A DNA stretch of 64,000 nt from Snodgrassella alvi (GCF_002777745.1 NZ_MEIO01000055.1:62001-126000), one strand, 5' to 3'. Shown: positions 40,587-50,348, numbered from the stretch's first letter. The notes: generated by a model not told the origin, from the letters alone. Numbers and translations: made by a program.

Positions 40587-41433
40587 TCATTATCTTTCAA
40601 CAATAGCCAATACAGTTAATTTGCCTGTATTCACAACTGATACCACTGACTTAAACTGTAAAGTATCTCAGACCAGTCTATGGCATTTCACAATAAAAAA
40701 TCTGTTATTAGCCATATCAATAAATAGTTTGCATTAACATAACCCAGTCAAAACCACATGCAAACAGTTATCCAGAAAAAGAGCAATACTAGACATTTAA
40801 CATCAAGCATCAGTCCATTATTTTATAGAACAATTAACATCAGCCTGACACCAGAAATATCCTGTCTTTTGTTCCATAACAACCAGAATTCCGTATCCAA
40901 TACAAAAACAGTACAATATCAGAATAACCCAGCAACAATATTGCTTTCAGCTACTATAACCCTATTGCCACTTGCATTGCCAAAAGCTACACCACCCCAG
41001 ATAGCCTATACAGACACAGCATATACAGAATTAAATAGAAACCATGCCTTGGAAGCCATAATCGCTCTGGCATCATACCCAATATCGAAACAACATTAGA
41101 TTTCTAGATTCAAACACTTACATTAACCCATACAACCGTCATACGCTTAATCAAACCAAATCGCAGCATGAATCACAAAATCAGGTAAATATTGATTGAT
41201 CAATATAACCAAATCACCTGACTTTATCTGGATTGTAAACAATCATATTGCTTCTTTTTAGCATTCATGATTACCTGATTTAAGATGACTATCTTTCAGC
41301 AGCCAGTCTGCTTTTCACAGCTTATTTAATTACCTGAGGCATTTCACAAAGTGCATATAGATTATTAAAAAAATAATGAATAAAAAACATTCTAACTCCA
41401 TATCTCTCTCATGCATCAAAAGCGGGTATAAAA
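40587..41433. other. Long gap between ftsH and folP with repeated TTACCTGATT motifs
   Basis: About 850 bases without a credible gene. A 113-codon plus-strand frame at 40758-41099 lacks a ribosome site and family features. A near-palindrome ATATTGATTGATCAATAT lies at 41187-41206. Four TTACCTGA-like decamers, in both orientations, are at 41179-41188, 41212-41221, 41271-41280 and 41330-41337. Confidence 0.45.
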
Positions 41434-41455
41434 AACGGCAGCTCTAGCTGCCGTT
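41434..41455 (-). terminator. Terminator of ftsH
   Basis: Inverted repeat AACGGCAGCT/AGCTGCCGTT, followed on the minus strand by a run of T's complementary to the A-run at 41430-41434; 16 bases after the ftsH stop. Confidence 0.9.
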
Positions 41456-41470
41456 GAAAACTCAATTATA

Positions 41471-43444
41471 TTATTTCTGTGATTTCTGCTCCGATTCTGG
41501 CGACTTAGTTGCAGCATCACTCACAGCTTCTGTTACAGAATCAGTTGAAGCAGTAGCAACCTCAGCAACTGGTTGCTCAACTTCAGCATCCTTGACCACA
41601 TTTTCACTAAAATCTTTCGGTGGACTAGGCTGCTTACCAGCCATGATTTCCAACACCTGATCACGATCAATGGTTTCCCACTCAATCAAAGCATGAGCCA
41701 TGGTATGCATCTTGTCGCGATTTTCATCCAGAATTTTGTAAGCAATAGCATATTGCTCATCAAGGATACGCCGCACCTCAGCATCAACTTCCTGCATGGT
41801 TTTTTCAGAAATATTTTTCGACTGGGTTACTGAACGTCCAAGAAATACTTCATTCTCATTTTCGCCATACACCATCGGCCCCATCTTTTTAGACATACCA
41901 TAACGGGTCACCATATCACGCGCAAGCTGAGTAGCACGCTCAAAATCATTTGATGCACCAGTAGATACTCTACCGATAAACATCTGCTCAGCAATACGAC
42001 CACCAAACATAATCGAAATCTGATTAAGCATCTGGTCTTCATACATACTAATGCGATCACGCTCAGGCAACTGCCAAGTCAGCCCCAGCGCTCGGCCACG
42101 CGGCATAATCGTAACTTTATGTACAGGGTCAGTAAAGTCCAGTGTTTCAGCAACAACTGCATGGCCTGATTCATGATATGCAGTAGCTTTCTTCTCATCT
42201 TCATGCATCACCATAGACCGACGTTCCGGACCCATATAGATTTTATCCTTGGCATCTTCAAAGTCACTCATATCAACCTTGGTCTTATTACGACGACCGG
42301 CAAATAGTGCAGCTTCATTTACCAAATTGGCCAGATCAGCACCAGAGAAACCAGGAGTACCACGCGCCAGAATCGGCAAATCGACCGACTTATCCAAAGG
42401 CACTTTAGCTGCATGTACTTTCAGAATTTGTTCACGACCACGTATATCCGGTAAAGGCACGACTACCTGCCGGTCAAAACGACCGGGACGCATCAGTGCC
42501 GGATCAAGCACATCGGGGCGGTTAGTGGCCGCAATCACAATCACTGTCGTATTGCTATCAAAACCATCCATTTCAACCAGCAGTTGATTCAGGGTTTGCT
42601 CACGTTCATCATTACCACCACCTAAGCCAGCACCACGCTGGCGGCCTACTGCATCAATTTCATCAATAAAAATAATACAGGGTGCATTCTTCTTCGCCTG
42701 CTCAAACATATCACGCACACGTGAAGCACCTACACCAACAAACATTTCCACAAAATCTGAACCGGAAATACTGAAAAACGGTACCTGCGCCTCGCCAGCA
42801 ATAGCCTTGGCCAGCAGAGTTTTACCTGTGCCCGGACTGCCGCACATCAGAATACCACGAGGCATACGGCCACCCAGCGTCTGGTAACGCTGCGGAGCAC
42901 GCAGATAATCCACCACTTCCTGTACTTCTTCCTTGGCTTCATCACAACCAGCCACATCGGCAAAAGTGATTTTATTAGCTTCCTTATCCAACAAACGGGC
43001 ACGGCTTTTACCAAAAGAGAAAGCACCGCCCTTACCGCCGCCACCCTGCATCGAGCGCATAAAATAAAAAAACACCCCAATCAACAACAGCATCGGCAAC
43101 ATACTGTACAGCAGATTAGTTAAAAAGCTTGGCTTTTCCTCCGGAATCACATTAACCCGAACATTCTTCGTCAGCAGATTATTAATGAGATTATTTTCCA
43201 GTGGTGTAGGAGCATTAGTGACAAAAGAAGATTTATCATTGCGCACACCTTTGAGCTGAAAGCCATTAACTACCGAACCTTCAATATTTACGCTAGCAAT
43301 CTCACCCTTGTTAACCTGCTGAATAAACTGAGAGTATTCAATTTGCTTTTTACTCTCTTTTTTCTCAGTTATGGCGTTGAATGCGGCCATTAAAATTAAC
43401 GCCAGCACCAGCCAGACAAAAAGATTCTTTACGGTATTCCGCAC
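41471..43444 (-). CDS. ftsH: ATP-dependent zinc metalloprotease FtsH
   Basis: Membrane-anchored AAA+ protease that degrades misfolded membrane proteins and short-lived regulators. The 657-residue protein has two membrane helices (about 5-22 and 105-128) around a periplasmic domain, Walker [14 protein letters not shown], Walker [15 protein letters not shown], the second region of homology [20 protein letters not shown], and the zinc site [11 protein letters not shown]. The C-terminal 40 residues are acidic and low-complexity. Follows rlmE by 86 bases. Confidence 0.98.
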   Translation of the reverse strand: MRNTVKNLFVWLVLALILMAAFNAITEKKESKKQIEYSQFIQQVNKGEIASVNIEGSVVNGFQLKGVRNDKSSFVTNAPTPLENNLINNLLTKNVRVNVIPEEKPSFLTNLLYSMLPMLLLIGVFFYFMRSMQGGGGKGGAFSFGKSRARLLDKEANKITFADVAGCDEAKEEVQEVVDYLRAPQRYQTLGGRMPRGILMCGSPGTGKTLLAKAIAGEAQVPFFSISGSDFVEMFVGVGASRVRDMFEQAKKNAPCIIFIDEIDAVGRQRGAGLGGGNDEREQTLNQLLVEMDGFDSNTTVIVIAATNRPDVLDPALMRPGRFDRQVVVPLPDIRGREQILKVHAAKVPLDKSVDLPILARGTPGFSGADLANLVNEAALFAGRRNKTKVDMSDFEDAKDKIYMGPERRSMVMHEDEKKATAYHESGHAVVAETLDFTDPVHKVTIMPRGRALGLTWQLPERDRISMYEDQMLNQISIMFGGRIAEQMFIGRVSTGASNDFERATQLARDMVTRYGMSKKMGPMVYGENENEVFLGRSVTQSKNISEKTMQEVDAEVRRILDEQYAIAYKILDENRDKMHTMAHALIEWETIDRDQVLEIMAGKQPSPPKDFSENVVKDAEVEQPVAEVATASTDSVTEAVSDAATKSPESEQKSQK

Positions 43445-43530
43445 TGTCAGAAACTCCTAAGGAGGTTAATTAATTGTTGTTCAGAATAGTTAGCATAGCC
43501 AACATCACCAAAGAACATTGGCCATCAAAA

Positions 43531-44151
43531 CTATTTTTTACCGCGACCAAGCAGATAAATTTCACTGGAACGGTCTCGGGAAGCTTTCGGTTTGCGAATC
43601 AATACCTGTGCAAAGCTATCCTTCATTAACTGCTGAAACTCTTGCAGACCACTACCCTGAAACACCTTCACCAGAAAGTCACCACCCTGTTTCAGATGTG
43701 CCTGCGCAAATTCCAGCCCCAACTCTGCCAGATATAAACTGCGCGCCTGATCGGTAATGTTATTGCCTGACATATTGGGTGCCATATCACAAATTACAAG
43801 ATCTAACTCACAGCCATCCAGTAAAGTTTCAAACTGCACCAAGACTTCATTCTCGCGAAAATCACCCTGAATAAAGCGCACACCTGCCACTGGTTCCATT
43901 GGCAAAATATCCAGCGCGAACACCTGCCCCTGCTTACCGGCCAGTTTAGCAGCAACCTGCGACCAGCTTCCGGGCGCACTGCCAAGGTCTGCCACCACCG
44001 CACCCGGCCGTATCAGATGATCCTTATCATTGATTTCCAGCAGCTTGTAGGCTGCACGGGCACGATAGCCTTCTTTCTGAGCCAGATGAACATAATGATC
44101 GTTAACATGCTCATTGAGCCATGCACTGGAAGATTTAGAACGAACACCCAT
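43531..44151 (-). CDS. rlmE: 23S rRNA (uridine-2'-O-)-methyltransferase
   Basis: Methylates U2552 of 23S rRNA (FtsJ/RrmJ). The start at 44151 (MGVRSKSSSAWLNEHVNDHY) gives 206 residues, the family size. The catalytic K-D-K-E elements are visible: Lys in RARAAYKLLEI, Asp in VICDMAPNMSGN, Lys in GGDFLVKVFQG and Glu in RDRSSEIYLLG. SAM motif I is VADLGSAPGSWSQVAA. First gene of the rlmE-ftsH pair, as in E. coli. Confidence 0.96.
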   Translation of the reverse strand: MGVRSKSSSAWLNEHVNDHYVHLAQKEGYRARAAYKLLEINDKDHLIRPGAVVADLGSAPGSWSQVAAKLAGKQGQVFALDILPMEPVAGVRFIQGDFRENEVLVQFETLLDGCELDLVICDMAPNMSGNNITDQARSLYLAELGLEFAQAHLKQGGDFLVKVFQGSGLQEFQQLMKDSFAQVLIRKPKASRDRSSEIYLLGRGKK

Positions 44152-44420
44152 GATGCAATTTCTTGAAAAAACCTTCACATTGTATCGTGAAATCGAAGTG
44201 GAATACAGAGTATACCAGTAGCAAAGCTGATAAATTTAACAGCCTAAAACAGCAGCAGATTACCTTAACCTGCCACCAAAACAGTCTGAATTCGCCGCTT
44301 CTACCTCAAACCTGAATCTATCTTCTTTGCATCATACTGCCAGCAGCGTTTTAAGCAAAAATACTGATTGACAAAATAAAAGTATAAAAATCTACTCAGC
44401 ATACAGAACTGATTCAGCCG

Positions 44421-44972
44421 TTAATACTCAGCACTACAGCTCAACCTGATTTGATTTCTCCGAATCAGATAACGGATGAAATACTTCAACAACTGCACCA
44501 CAACAAAAGCCGCAGCGGCAGAAGCTGGCATATAATCAAAAGCATATATTCTAGTGGTTAACGGCATAATCGAATCATGAGTTGCCACATAGGTTGCCCA
44601 TGTAGTGCGCTCATCATCTTTAGAAACTGTCTGGATTAACTGCTGCTGTGGCTGCTGCTTAATCACCTGATAACTAAAAGAACTATATTCACCATACTTC
44701 TTATGCCCATTGGGTACAGGAGCCAGATAGGAGGTATTTTCAGGCCTGACATCCCTATCTGCCGTATAACTGATGTCTTCAAAAGAACCATCAGCTTGAA
44801 ACACCGCCACCTCAAAAGGGAACATAGATTCTTTTCTCATACTATCCCGGGCTTCGGTATAGGAAAGAATCTGTATAAACAATCCCATTAACCAGTACCA
44901 AGCAAACAGTCTGAAAAAAATGGTGTCCAGCACCCACAATGTACCACTGTATATACGCTGAAAATTCATCAT
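44421..44972 (-). CDS. Two-helix membrane protein of unknown function
   Basis: A 183-residue protein I do not recognise. A hydrophobic segment lies near the N-terminus (about 12-37, LWVLDTIFFRLFAWYWLMGL) and a second near the C-terminus (about 150-168, SAAAAFVVVQLLKYFIRYLI). Between them is a roughly 110-residue soluble, polar part, probably periplasmic, ending with a basic tail. No ribosome binding site is clear. It sits alone between rlmE and yhbY. Confidence 0.6.
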   Translation of the reverse strand: MMNFQRIYSGTLWVLDTIFFRLFAWYWLMGLFIQILSYTEARDSMRKESMFPFEVAVFQADGSFEDISYTADRDVRPENTSYLAPVPNGHKKYGEYSSFSYQVIKQQPQQQLIQTVSKDDERTTWATYVATHDSIMPLTTRIYAFDYMPASAAAAFVVVQLLKYFIRYLIRRNQIRLSCSAEY

Positions 44973-45359
44973 TATTAATTTAAAACAGCATCAATCAAGG
45001 TTTAAAATATTCGAAACAGAAACAGTTAATAGCCCATACATGGCAATCAGCCTGAAGCAACTTCAATAATTTAAACATATATTATCAAAAATAGATAAAA
45101 TCAACACATATTTTAAACAACTATTCAGTTATACCCAACAGACAACTTCTGCTTACCAGTTGATCACATATACTCACCACCTGATTTTATAAATACAGCA
45201 TATACTGGCGGAGTCAATTAACCAGCCATACACAAATATTATACGTATTACATAAAATCAGATTGATATTAACTATAAAAATTCGGCTGCCTCATTTAAA
45301 ATAGCTCAATCTGAATTCAACCAGCGTATCCGTCAACCGGATAAGCAGGTTTTAGCAAT
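44973..45359. other. AT-rich gap upstream of yhbY
   Basis: About 390 bases between divergent genes. No gene, RNA or strong promoter is seen. Confidence 0.4.
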
Positions 45360-45662
45360 ATGGAAACCAAAATGGCAACTGATAAACTAAACAGTAAAGA
45401 TAAAATAGCATTAAAAGCACGCGCACATCAACTGCATGCGGTCGTATTAATTGGACAGCATGGACTTACAGCCGAAGTAATCGCCGAAACCAACCGCAAT
45501 CTCGATGCGCATGAGCTAATTAAAGTACAGGTTGCCGGTGACGAACGTGCACAACGTATTGCCATTGCTGAAGCATTGTGCGCAGCTACAGGCGCCGAGC
45601 TGATACAGCACATTGGCAAACAACTGGTGTTATACCGTCAAAAAGCTGAAACAGCTGAATAA
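45360..45662 (+). CDS. yhbY: CRS1/YhbY-domain ribosome-associated RNA-binding protein
   Basis: A 100-residue RNA-binding protein that associates with pre-50S ribosomal subunits. LKARAHQLHAVVLIGQHGLT (about 19-38), with the G-x-x-G type loop, and LIKVQVAGDERAQRIAIAEAL are diagnostic. A second start at residue 5 is possible. It is divergent from rlmE-ftsH and convergent with greA, the usual cluster neighbours. Confidence 0.93.
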   Translation: METKMATDKLNSKDKIALKARAHQLHAVVLIGQHGLTAEVIAETNRNLDAHELIKVQVAGDERAQRIAIAEALCAATGAELIQHIGKQLVLYRQKAETAE

Positions 45663-45667
45663 ACAAA

Positions 45668-45692
45668 AGCGATTCATTTCATGAATCGCTTA
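45668..45692. terminator. Terminator between yhbY and greA
   Basis: Stem AAGCGATTCA/TGAATCGCTT with loop TTTCA, followed by AATTATTTTG, between convergent genes. Confidence 0.78.
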
Positions 45693-45752
45693 ATTATTTT
45701 GCCTTTAGCGGTTTAGCTCAAGGCAACAGACAACTGATTAAAAACCATCTAC

Positions 45753-46229
45753 TTAAATATAGAAAACCTCAAGAATTTCATATTCACGCACACCACTTGG
45801 TGCCTGAACTTCGGCCACGTCGCCTTCTTCCTTGCCAATCAACGCGCGTGCTATCGGAGAACCAACAAAAATTTTTGCCTGTTTAATATCGGCCTCATCT
45901 TCACCCACAATCTGATAACTAACCACTTCTTCAGTTTCCAGATCCTGCATTTTCACTGTTGCCCCAAATACCACTTTACCATCAGCATTAGTTTCTTTCG
46001 GGTCGATAATGTGCGCCAATGAAAGCTTGTGCTCGATTTCAGCAATCCGGCCTTCAATAAAGCCCTGTTTTTCCTTAGCAGCTTCGTATTCTGCATTTTC
46101 CGACAGATCGCCATGTGAACGTGCCTCAGCAATAGCCTCAATCACAGCAGGACGAGCCACACTCTTCAGTTCTTGCAGCTCCTGCTTCAGCAAATCGGCA
46201 CCAATTACGGTCAACGGAATTTTTTGCAT
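45753..46229 (-). CDS. greA: Transcription elongation factor GreA
   Basis: Stimulates RNA cleavage by backtracked RNA polymerase. The start at 46229 ([18 protein letters not shown]) sits 7 bases after GGAG and gives the standard 158 residues. The N-terminal coiled coil carries the acidic tip [20 protein letters not shown] (about 36-55), and the C-terminal domain has VFVGSP-like and [19 protein letters not shown] ends. In many proteobacteria carB lies just upstream; here that position is an accessory island. Confidence 0.96.
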   Translation of the reverse strand: MQKIPLTVIGADLLKQELQELKSVARPAVIEAIAEARSHGDLSENAEYEAAKEKQGFIEGRIAEIEHKLSLAHIIDPKETNADGKVVFGATVKMQDLETEEVVSYQIVGEDEADIKQAKIFVGSPIARALIGKEEGDVAEVQAPSGVREYEILEVFYI

Positions 46230-46290
46230 CATATTTCTCCAAGATACCGCAGCTAAATGCTACAACGGTATTTCGTATTAATAACAAAAA

Positions 46291-46317
46291 GCAAGCCGCC
46301 CGATTCTGGCGGCTTGC
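46291..46317 (-). terminator. Orphan terminator upstream of greA
   Basis: Perfect 10-bp GC-rich stem GCAAGCCGCC/GGCGGCTTGC with a 7-base loop. On the minus strand it is followed by TTTTTGTTATT. It reads in the direction of greA, 60 bases before its start, yet no intact minus-strand gene lies immediately upstream for it to terminate. Confidence 0.85.
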
Positions 46318-46683
46318 GCTGTTCCATAAGTGATATTTTATCAGACCAGTATAAAATAGCAATGCTTATTTTATAGGTGCAGAGACAAGCATTTTTACCT
46401 CCTGCTTAAAGATGATGTGACCTTTTTGCCATCATCAAATCCATTTGCTGATTCCAGTCTAATATCGACACTGTATTTAACCTATGAACTCAATATTATA
46501 TTTTTAATATATAGCAAGCTTTCTTGTACCGATGATGAGCAATCTGACTACTTCAACAATTTAAGCAAAACACCAGAAAGCAGCATCATATGTAAAAAAT
46601 TAGCAAATTATTCAATTAAGTCCAGATCATTGATTGCAAAACTTTTAATCCCTTACAAGCCTTCCTGCAATGCAGGTATACAG
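46318..46683. other. Left edge of the accessory island, decayed sequence
   Basis: AT-rich, with an inverted repeat TATAAAATA/TATTTTATA (46350-46358 with 46367-46375). Reading the minus strand in one frame gives peptide-like stretches (for example FANFLHMMLLSGVLLKLLK) broken by stops, suggesting a dead gene downstream of the small pair at 46684-47264. Confidence 0.35.
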
Positions 46684-46941
46684 CTATGCTCCATATGAGC
46701 CAAAACCACGAATAGCAGAATTATTCTTCACTATCACCAATAATATTAAACAAACATACTGATCTATTGTATCCGGTAAACAATCTTCTTCATCCATGCG
46801 ATGCTGCGGGGAGAAATACTCAACACAGTTACGCAGGGCAAACTTAAAATTTTCCATTACTTTATCACTCTTATTTTCTACCCTTGCCTTTCGCCAAAAC
46901 AAATAATCCAGATAATTGCCCTCTAGATTGTTTTCAATCAT
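46684..46941 (-). CDS. Small hypothetical protein B of a decayed pair
   Basis: An 85-residue protein I do not recognise: acidic and aromatic (MIENNLEGNYLDYLFWRKAR), ending in FGSYGA. Its ATG overlaps the final stop codon of the preceding frame by an ATGA, the sign of translational coupling in an operon. It may be the rest of a longer protein. An immunity protein or other toxin-island gene would suit the context; that is inference. Confidence 0.45.
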   Translation of the reverse strand: MIENNLEGNYLDYLFWRKARVENKSDKVMENFKFALRNCVEYFSPQHRMDEEDCLPDTIDQYVCLILLVIVKNNSAIRGFGSYGA

Positions 46942-47264
46942 GCCATACTTAATCTGTCTAAGTGCCGGCTAAATGTTCTTAGAAAATAACCACAAACGAA
47001 CTGATTGGCAAACTGCTCTAGCTGTTGCAAATAATTATCAGCATTGCTTTCCTACATTAAATCAAGCGCAAACAATGCACCGCTAAGACAGTGGTTATAA
47101 ACCAGAGTTGAGGTAGAAATATGCAGTGCACTGAGCTGCATTAAAATATACTCATTCAGGTTCTTTTCTTCCCCTTTATACCATCGCCGGTAATCAGGAA
47201 TAATCAGCACTGATTTTGCTAAAAGCTCCCCAACTGAAATAATCTGCTTATTCAGTTTATGCAT
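46938..47264 (-). pseudogene. Small hypothetical gene A with internal amber stop
   Basis: From MHKLNKQIISVGELL (47264) the frame runs 70 codons to a TAG at 47052-47050 and then continues, in the same frame and in good protein-like sequence (ESNADNYLQQLEQFANQFV), for 37 codons to a TGA that overlaps the ATG of the next gene. The continuity across the TAG and the ATGA coupling indicate one original gene of about 108 codons, now broken by a point mutation. Family unknown. Confidence 0.55.
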
Positions 47265-47496
47265 TATCCAGCCTGTAAAAAAATTAATATACCTAACTTT
47301 GCGGATGCTCAATGACAAACCAGCCAAACAAGAATTTAGTTAAAATATACTAACAATTTCATTAATTTACAAAAAACCAATTAAGAGATATACTCAAGTA
47401 AGTATTGATTTTAAAGTCAGATATATTCTGATTTTTTAAAATTTATTTAGTGATCCTAAACTTCTATTTATGAATACTATTAAAAGAACGGAAAGA

Positions 47497-47667
47497 ATGG
47501 ATATCTTCATAGAAGAAGACAGAAATACTATTCTTGTTCAGAAGAAATGGCTATTGATGGCGTTATTTATTGCTATGCTAGCAGCTTGCTTAACAGATAA
47601 AAAAACTTATTTCATAGTTTTTGTGGCTGGAATTGTAGCAATTATTTCACACAAAATTCCCTGGTGA
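47497..47667 (+). CDS. Small membrane protein
   Basis: A 56-residue protein starting [18 protein letters not shown], chosen for a GGAAAG just upstream; an in-frame ATG at 47470 lacks a ribosome site. It has one or two hydrophobic segments (about 18-33 and 39-52), with a polar start. No family is recognised. It lies 86 bases before the nitrilase-like gene in a very AT-rich island. Confidence 0.5.
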
Positions 47668-47753
47668 TTAGGAACAATTTATATTAATTTCATTTTGTGC
47701 ATTTTTACCTCGTTTTTTACCTTGGGTAATTATAAATATAGGAATGCAAATTT

Positions 47754-48467
47754 ATGTCAGAAATTAAAATAGCTATAGCTCAATTTACTCCTTTTAAAGA
47801 CGATATTGAAAATAATATTGCCATTCATCTTAAATTAATTGAAAGCGCCATAAAAAAAAATGTTGAAATAATAATTTTTCCAGAATTATCCCTTACTGGA
47901 TATGAACCAGAGCTGGCTTCAAAGTTATGTTTTTCTGAATCTTCTATTTATAATCTCCCTTTTCAATCTTTATCTACCCAAAATAATTTGATCATTGGTG
48001 TTGGAATGCCTATTGCTCAAGAAAATGAAAAGCCTAACATAGCCACAATACTTTTTTTCCCCGACAAAGCCCCTTTAATTTGCCATAAAATAAATCTACA
48101 TGAAACCGAACAATCTTTTTTTTCACATGGTAAAAAAGTAGGCATATTTTCCTATTCTGGAATAAAATTTGGAGTAGCTATCTGTTTTGACTCATTAATA
48201 GAAACGTTCATTTATTCACTTAAAAAAATGGGAGTTAATTACTGTTTGGCCCCATCTCTTATTACTAAAAAAGGTTTTGAGCATGATATTAAACTTCTCC
48301 AGCAGTATGCAAAAAAATTCCAAATGGGCATGATTATATCTAACTATATAGGAAAAACAGGTAATATGTTTGGAATTGGAAAAAGTTTGATTATTGATAA
48401 AAATGGAAAATTACAAAAACAAGCTATGCAAATTAATGAAGGAATTATCACATCATTTTGCAATTAA
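47754..48467 (+). CDS. Carbon-nitrogen hydrolase (nitrilase superfamily)
   Basis: A 237-residue amidase-like enzyme that hydrolyses a non-peptide C-N bond. The catalytic triad is intact: Glu44 (IFPELSLTGYEPE), Lys112 (ICHKINLHE) and Cys144 (VAICFDS). Length and IAIAQFTPFKDDIENNI at the start suit the single-domain N-carbamoylputrescine-amidase/omega-amidase branches; substrate unknown. It is far more AT-rich than core genes here, a sign of transfer. Its TAA is in frame with the start-less protease frame that follows directly. Confidence 0.85.
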   Translation: MSEIKIAIAQFTPFKDDIENNIAIHLKLIESAIKKNVEIIIFPELSLTGYEPELASKLCFSESSIYNLPFQSLSTQNNLIIGVGMPIAQENEKPNIATILFFPDKAPLICHKINLHETEQSFFSHGKKVGIFSYSGIKFGVAICFDSLIETFIYSLKKMGVNYCLAPSLITKKGFEHDIKLLQQYAKKFQMGMIISNYIGKTGNMFGIGKSLIIDKNGKLQKQAMQINEGIITSFCN

Positions 48468-49040
48468 AAAATATTACTTCCATATAACTGGTCTACCCGA
48501 GCTACTCCTTGGACCATAAGGGAAAAAAGAAAATTCCATCAATCGGCTGATATTCTGATTAGCAAAATTTGGGGAAATTATTTTAAGTTAAAAATTAGGG
48601 GGCTATCTAACTTTGCTGTAAAACATCAGAATAGTATTTTCACCGTAAATTTTGACATCAAATGGGTATTAACAAATCCTCACTGGACAGTAAATGTAAT
48701 CAAAATAGCTCCGGGGGGTTTTGAAAGAAGTTATATAATCTGGGATCAAAGAATAATTAGCTTAGATACTGAAGATATTAAATCAAACTATAAGGGGTAC
48801 TTTGGTTTTAAAGATTATTATCAATTTCCTATTGCTCATGAATTTGGGCACACTGTGGGAAATGTTCCGATCATTGGACATTCGGATGAATATCATGATG
48901 ATAGCCGCATTAATGGAGGATTTAAACAAGATTACCCCAGCATAATGAATGTAGGAAATGAATTACGGAAACGTCATTTAGATTATATTCTGAATCAGCT
49001 AAACACCATGTTACCTAATACAACTTTTTATCTAATATAA
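48468..49040 (+). pseudogene. Orphan zinc-metalloprotease toxin module without a start codon
   Basis: From the nitrilase stop onward the same frame stays open for 190 codons with no ATG; the only GTG (48855) is inside the catalytic motif. The product ends with FPIAHEFGHTVGNV, an HExxH zinc site at residues 124-128, a further His at 138 (GHSDEY), and PSIMNVGNE, which looks like a metzincin Met-turn. This is how displaced C-terminal toxin modules of polymorphic toxins (CdiA, MafB, Rhs) look. It would become active only after recombination onto a toxin N-terminus, or by readthrough. Calling it a toxin is inference. Confidence 0.6.
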
Positions 49041-49044
49041 AGTT

Positions 49045-49482
49045 ATGAAGAAATATTTATTTATTATATTATTTATTCTGCTACTATCTTCGTGCAATAA
49101 AATTAAAGTAAGAGAAGAGAATAATCGGGAGAGTCACATAGCAGTTAATAAACAGTTAAATAGTGCTGATAGCGATACTATAGAAAAATTTATGAATTTT
49201 AATCAGATAGAACAAACACCGGTAGATAGTCTGATAAAAAAATATCCGCCCTTGGGGGATAAAACTTTTATTCTGGGTAAAAAAGACGGTTTTATTACCG
49301 AATTCAGAGCAGGACTATCCAAACAATTTACACCAAAAGAAATAAGGAGCAGAGATATAAAAATTAGAGAAGTAACATGGGCTAGCAGTAACGAAGAAAA
49401 TCTCACTGTTTGGTTTGAAAAAAAAGACCATAAATGGATTCCTGTCGCACATTTCATCTGGGATAAAAATGCTGTGTTTTAA
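49045..49482 (+). CDS. Lipoprotein, candidate immunity protein
   Basis: A 145-residue lipoprotein with signal MKKYLFIILFILLLSSC and Cys17 as lipid anchor. The mature part is charged, with TVWFEKKDHKWIPVAHFIWD at the end, resembling small beta-sheet immunity or NTF2-like folds. It starts 4 bases after the stop of the metalloprotease module, so the two form a couple. A periplasmic, membrane-tethered immunity protein would fit a toxin acting in the envelope. No family assignment is possible by eye. Confidence 0.65.
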   Translation: MKKYLFIILFILLLSSCNKIKVREENNRESHIAVNKQLNSADSDTIEKFMNFNQIEQTPVDSLIKKYPPLGDKTFILGKKDGFITEFRAGLSKQFTPKEIRSRDIKIREVTWASSNEENLTVWFEKKDHKWIPVAHFIWDKNAVF

Positions 49483-49720
49483 TGTTTACTTTATTCTCCT
49501 ATAAGGACTGTACTATTTTAGGGAATAGTGACATATTAGATACAATCAGCCTGATCAAGATACAGGTTTTAGCGTATAACAATATTGCATAGATACCAGT
49601 AAATGATGATTAAAGCTAATTACTATACTAATCGGTTACGATTCGGGTTCAGTTTGCAGTAAATAAAAAGGTTCATAAATTTCTAATCTGAGTATTAGCG
49701 TCTGTCCATATAAAACAAAA
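49483..49720. other. Right edge of the accessory island
   Basis: AT-rich sequence between the lipoprotein gene and ssb with no gene or RNA recognised. Confidence 0.4.
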
Positions 49721-49748
49721 CGCCCTTCAAATATACATCTGAAAGGCG
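49721..49748 (-). terminator. Terminator of ssb
   Basis: Imperfect stem CGCCCTTCA/TGAAAGGCG, followed on the minus strand by TTTTGTTTTA. Confidence 0.7.
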
Positions 49749-49817
49749 AAAGATTACCAAAAATCAATTTATCCGGCTGATTCAGCCAGAAATTGATTCT
49801 TAATCAATTTTATATTA

Positions 49818-50348
49818 TTAAAATGGAATATCATCATCGATATCATCCACCGGTGCCGGTGTGGGTGCTGGCCGTGGTGCCTGACGGCGTGGTGCTGCCG
49901 GTGGTGGATTGGAAGCAGCAGGTGCAGCATCGTAACCGCCCTGACTGTAATTACCGCCTTGAGTATAATCAGCACTACCCCCCGTCTGATCATAGCCACC
50001 ACCGGCACTGGCACCATCATTACGGCTGCCCAGCATTTTCATTTCGTTGCCGATGATGTCGTAAGCAGTGCGTTCAATACCATCTTTACCACTGTATTTA
50101 CGGCTTTGAATACGGCCTTCGATATACACCTGACTACCTTTACGCAGATACTGGCTAGCTATTTCACCCAGTTTGCCAAACAAGGTAATGTTGTGCCACT
50201 CAGTACGCGTCTGGCGTTCACCATTACGGTCACGCCACTGTTCATCAGTAGCTATGGAGAAGTTTGTTACTGCATCGCCGCTAGGCATATATCGCGTTTC
50301 AGGGTCTCGACCCAAACGACCAACCAGGATGACTTTATTAACAGACAT
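49818..50348 (-). CDS. ssb: Single-stranded DNA-binding protein
   Basis: Coats single-stranded DNA in replication, repair and recombination. The 176-residue protein has the OB fold (residues 1-110: [40 protein letters not shown]), a Gly/Gln/Pro-rich linker, and the acidic partner-binding tip DDIDDDIPF. It is the first core gene right of the accessory island. Confidence 0.98.
   Translation of the reverse strand: MSVNKVILVGRLGRDPETRYMPSGDAVTNFSIATDEQWRDRNGERQTRTEWHNITLFGKLGEIASQYLRKGSQVYIEGRIQSRKYSGKDGIERTAYDIIGNEMKMLGSRNDGASAGGGYDQTGGSADYTQGGNYSQGGYDAAPAASNPPPAAPRRQAPRPAPTPAPVDDIDDDIPF

Noticed and set aside
40758-41099. A 113-codon frame in the ftsH-folP gap
   Set aside because: No ribosome binding site, no family features and irregular composition; treated as chance.
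46417-46698. A 93-codon plus-strand frame at the island edge
   Set aside because: No ribosome site, and the opposite strand shows a better decayed coding signal; treated as chance.
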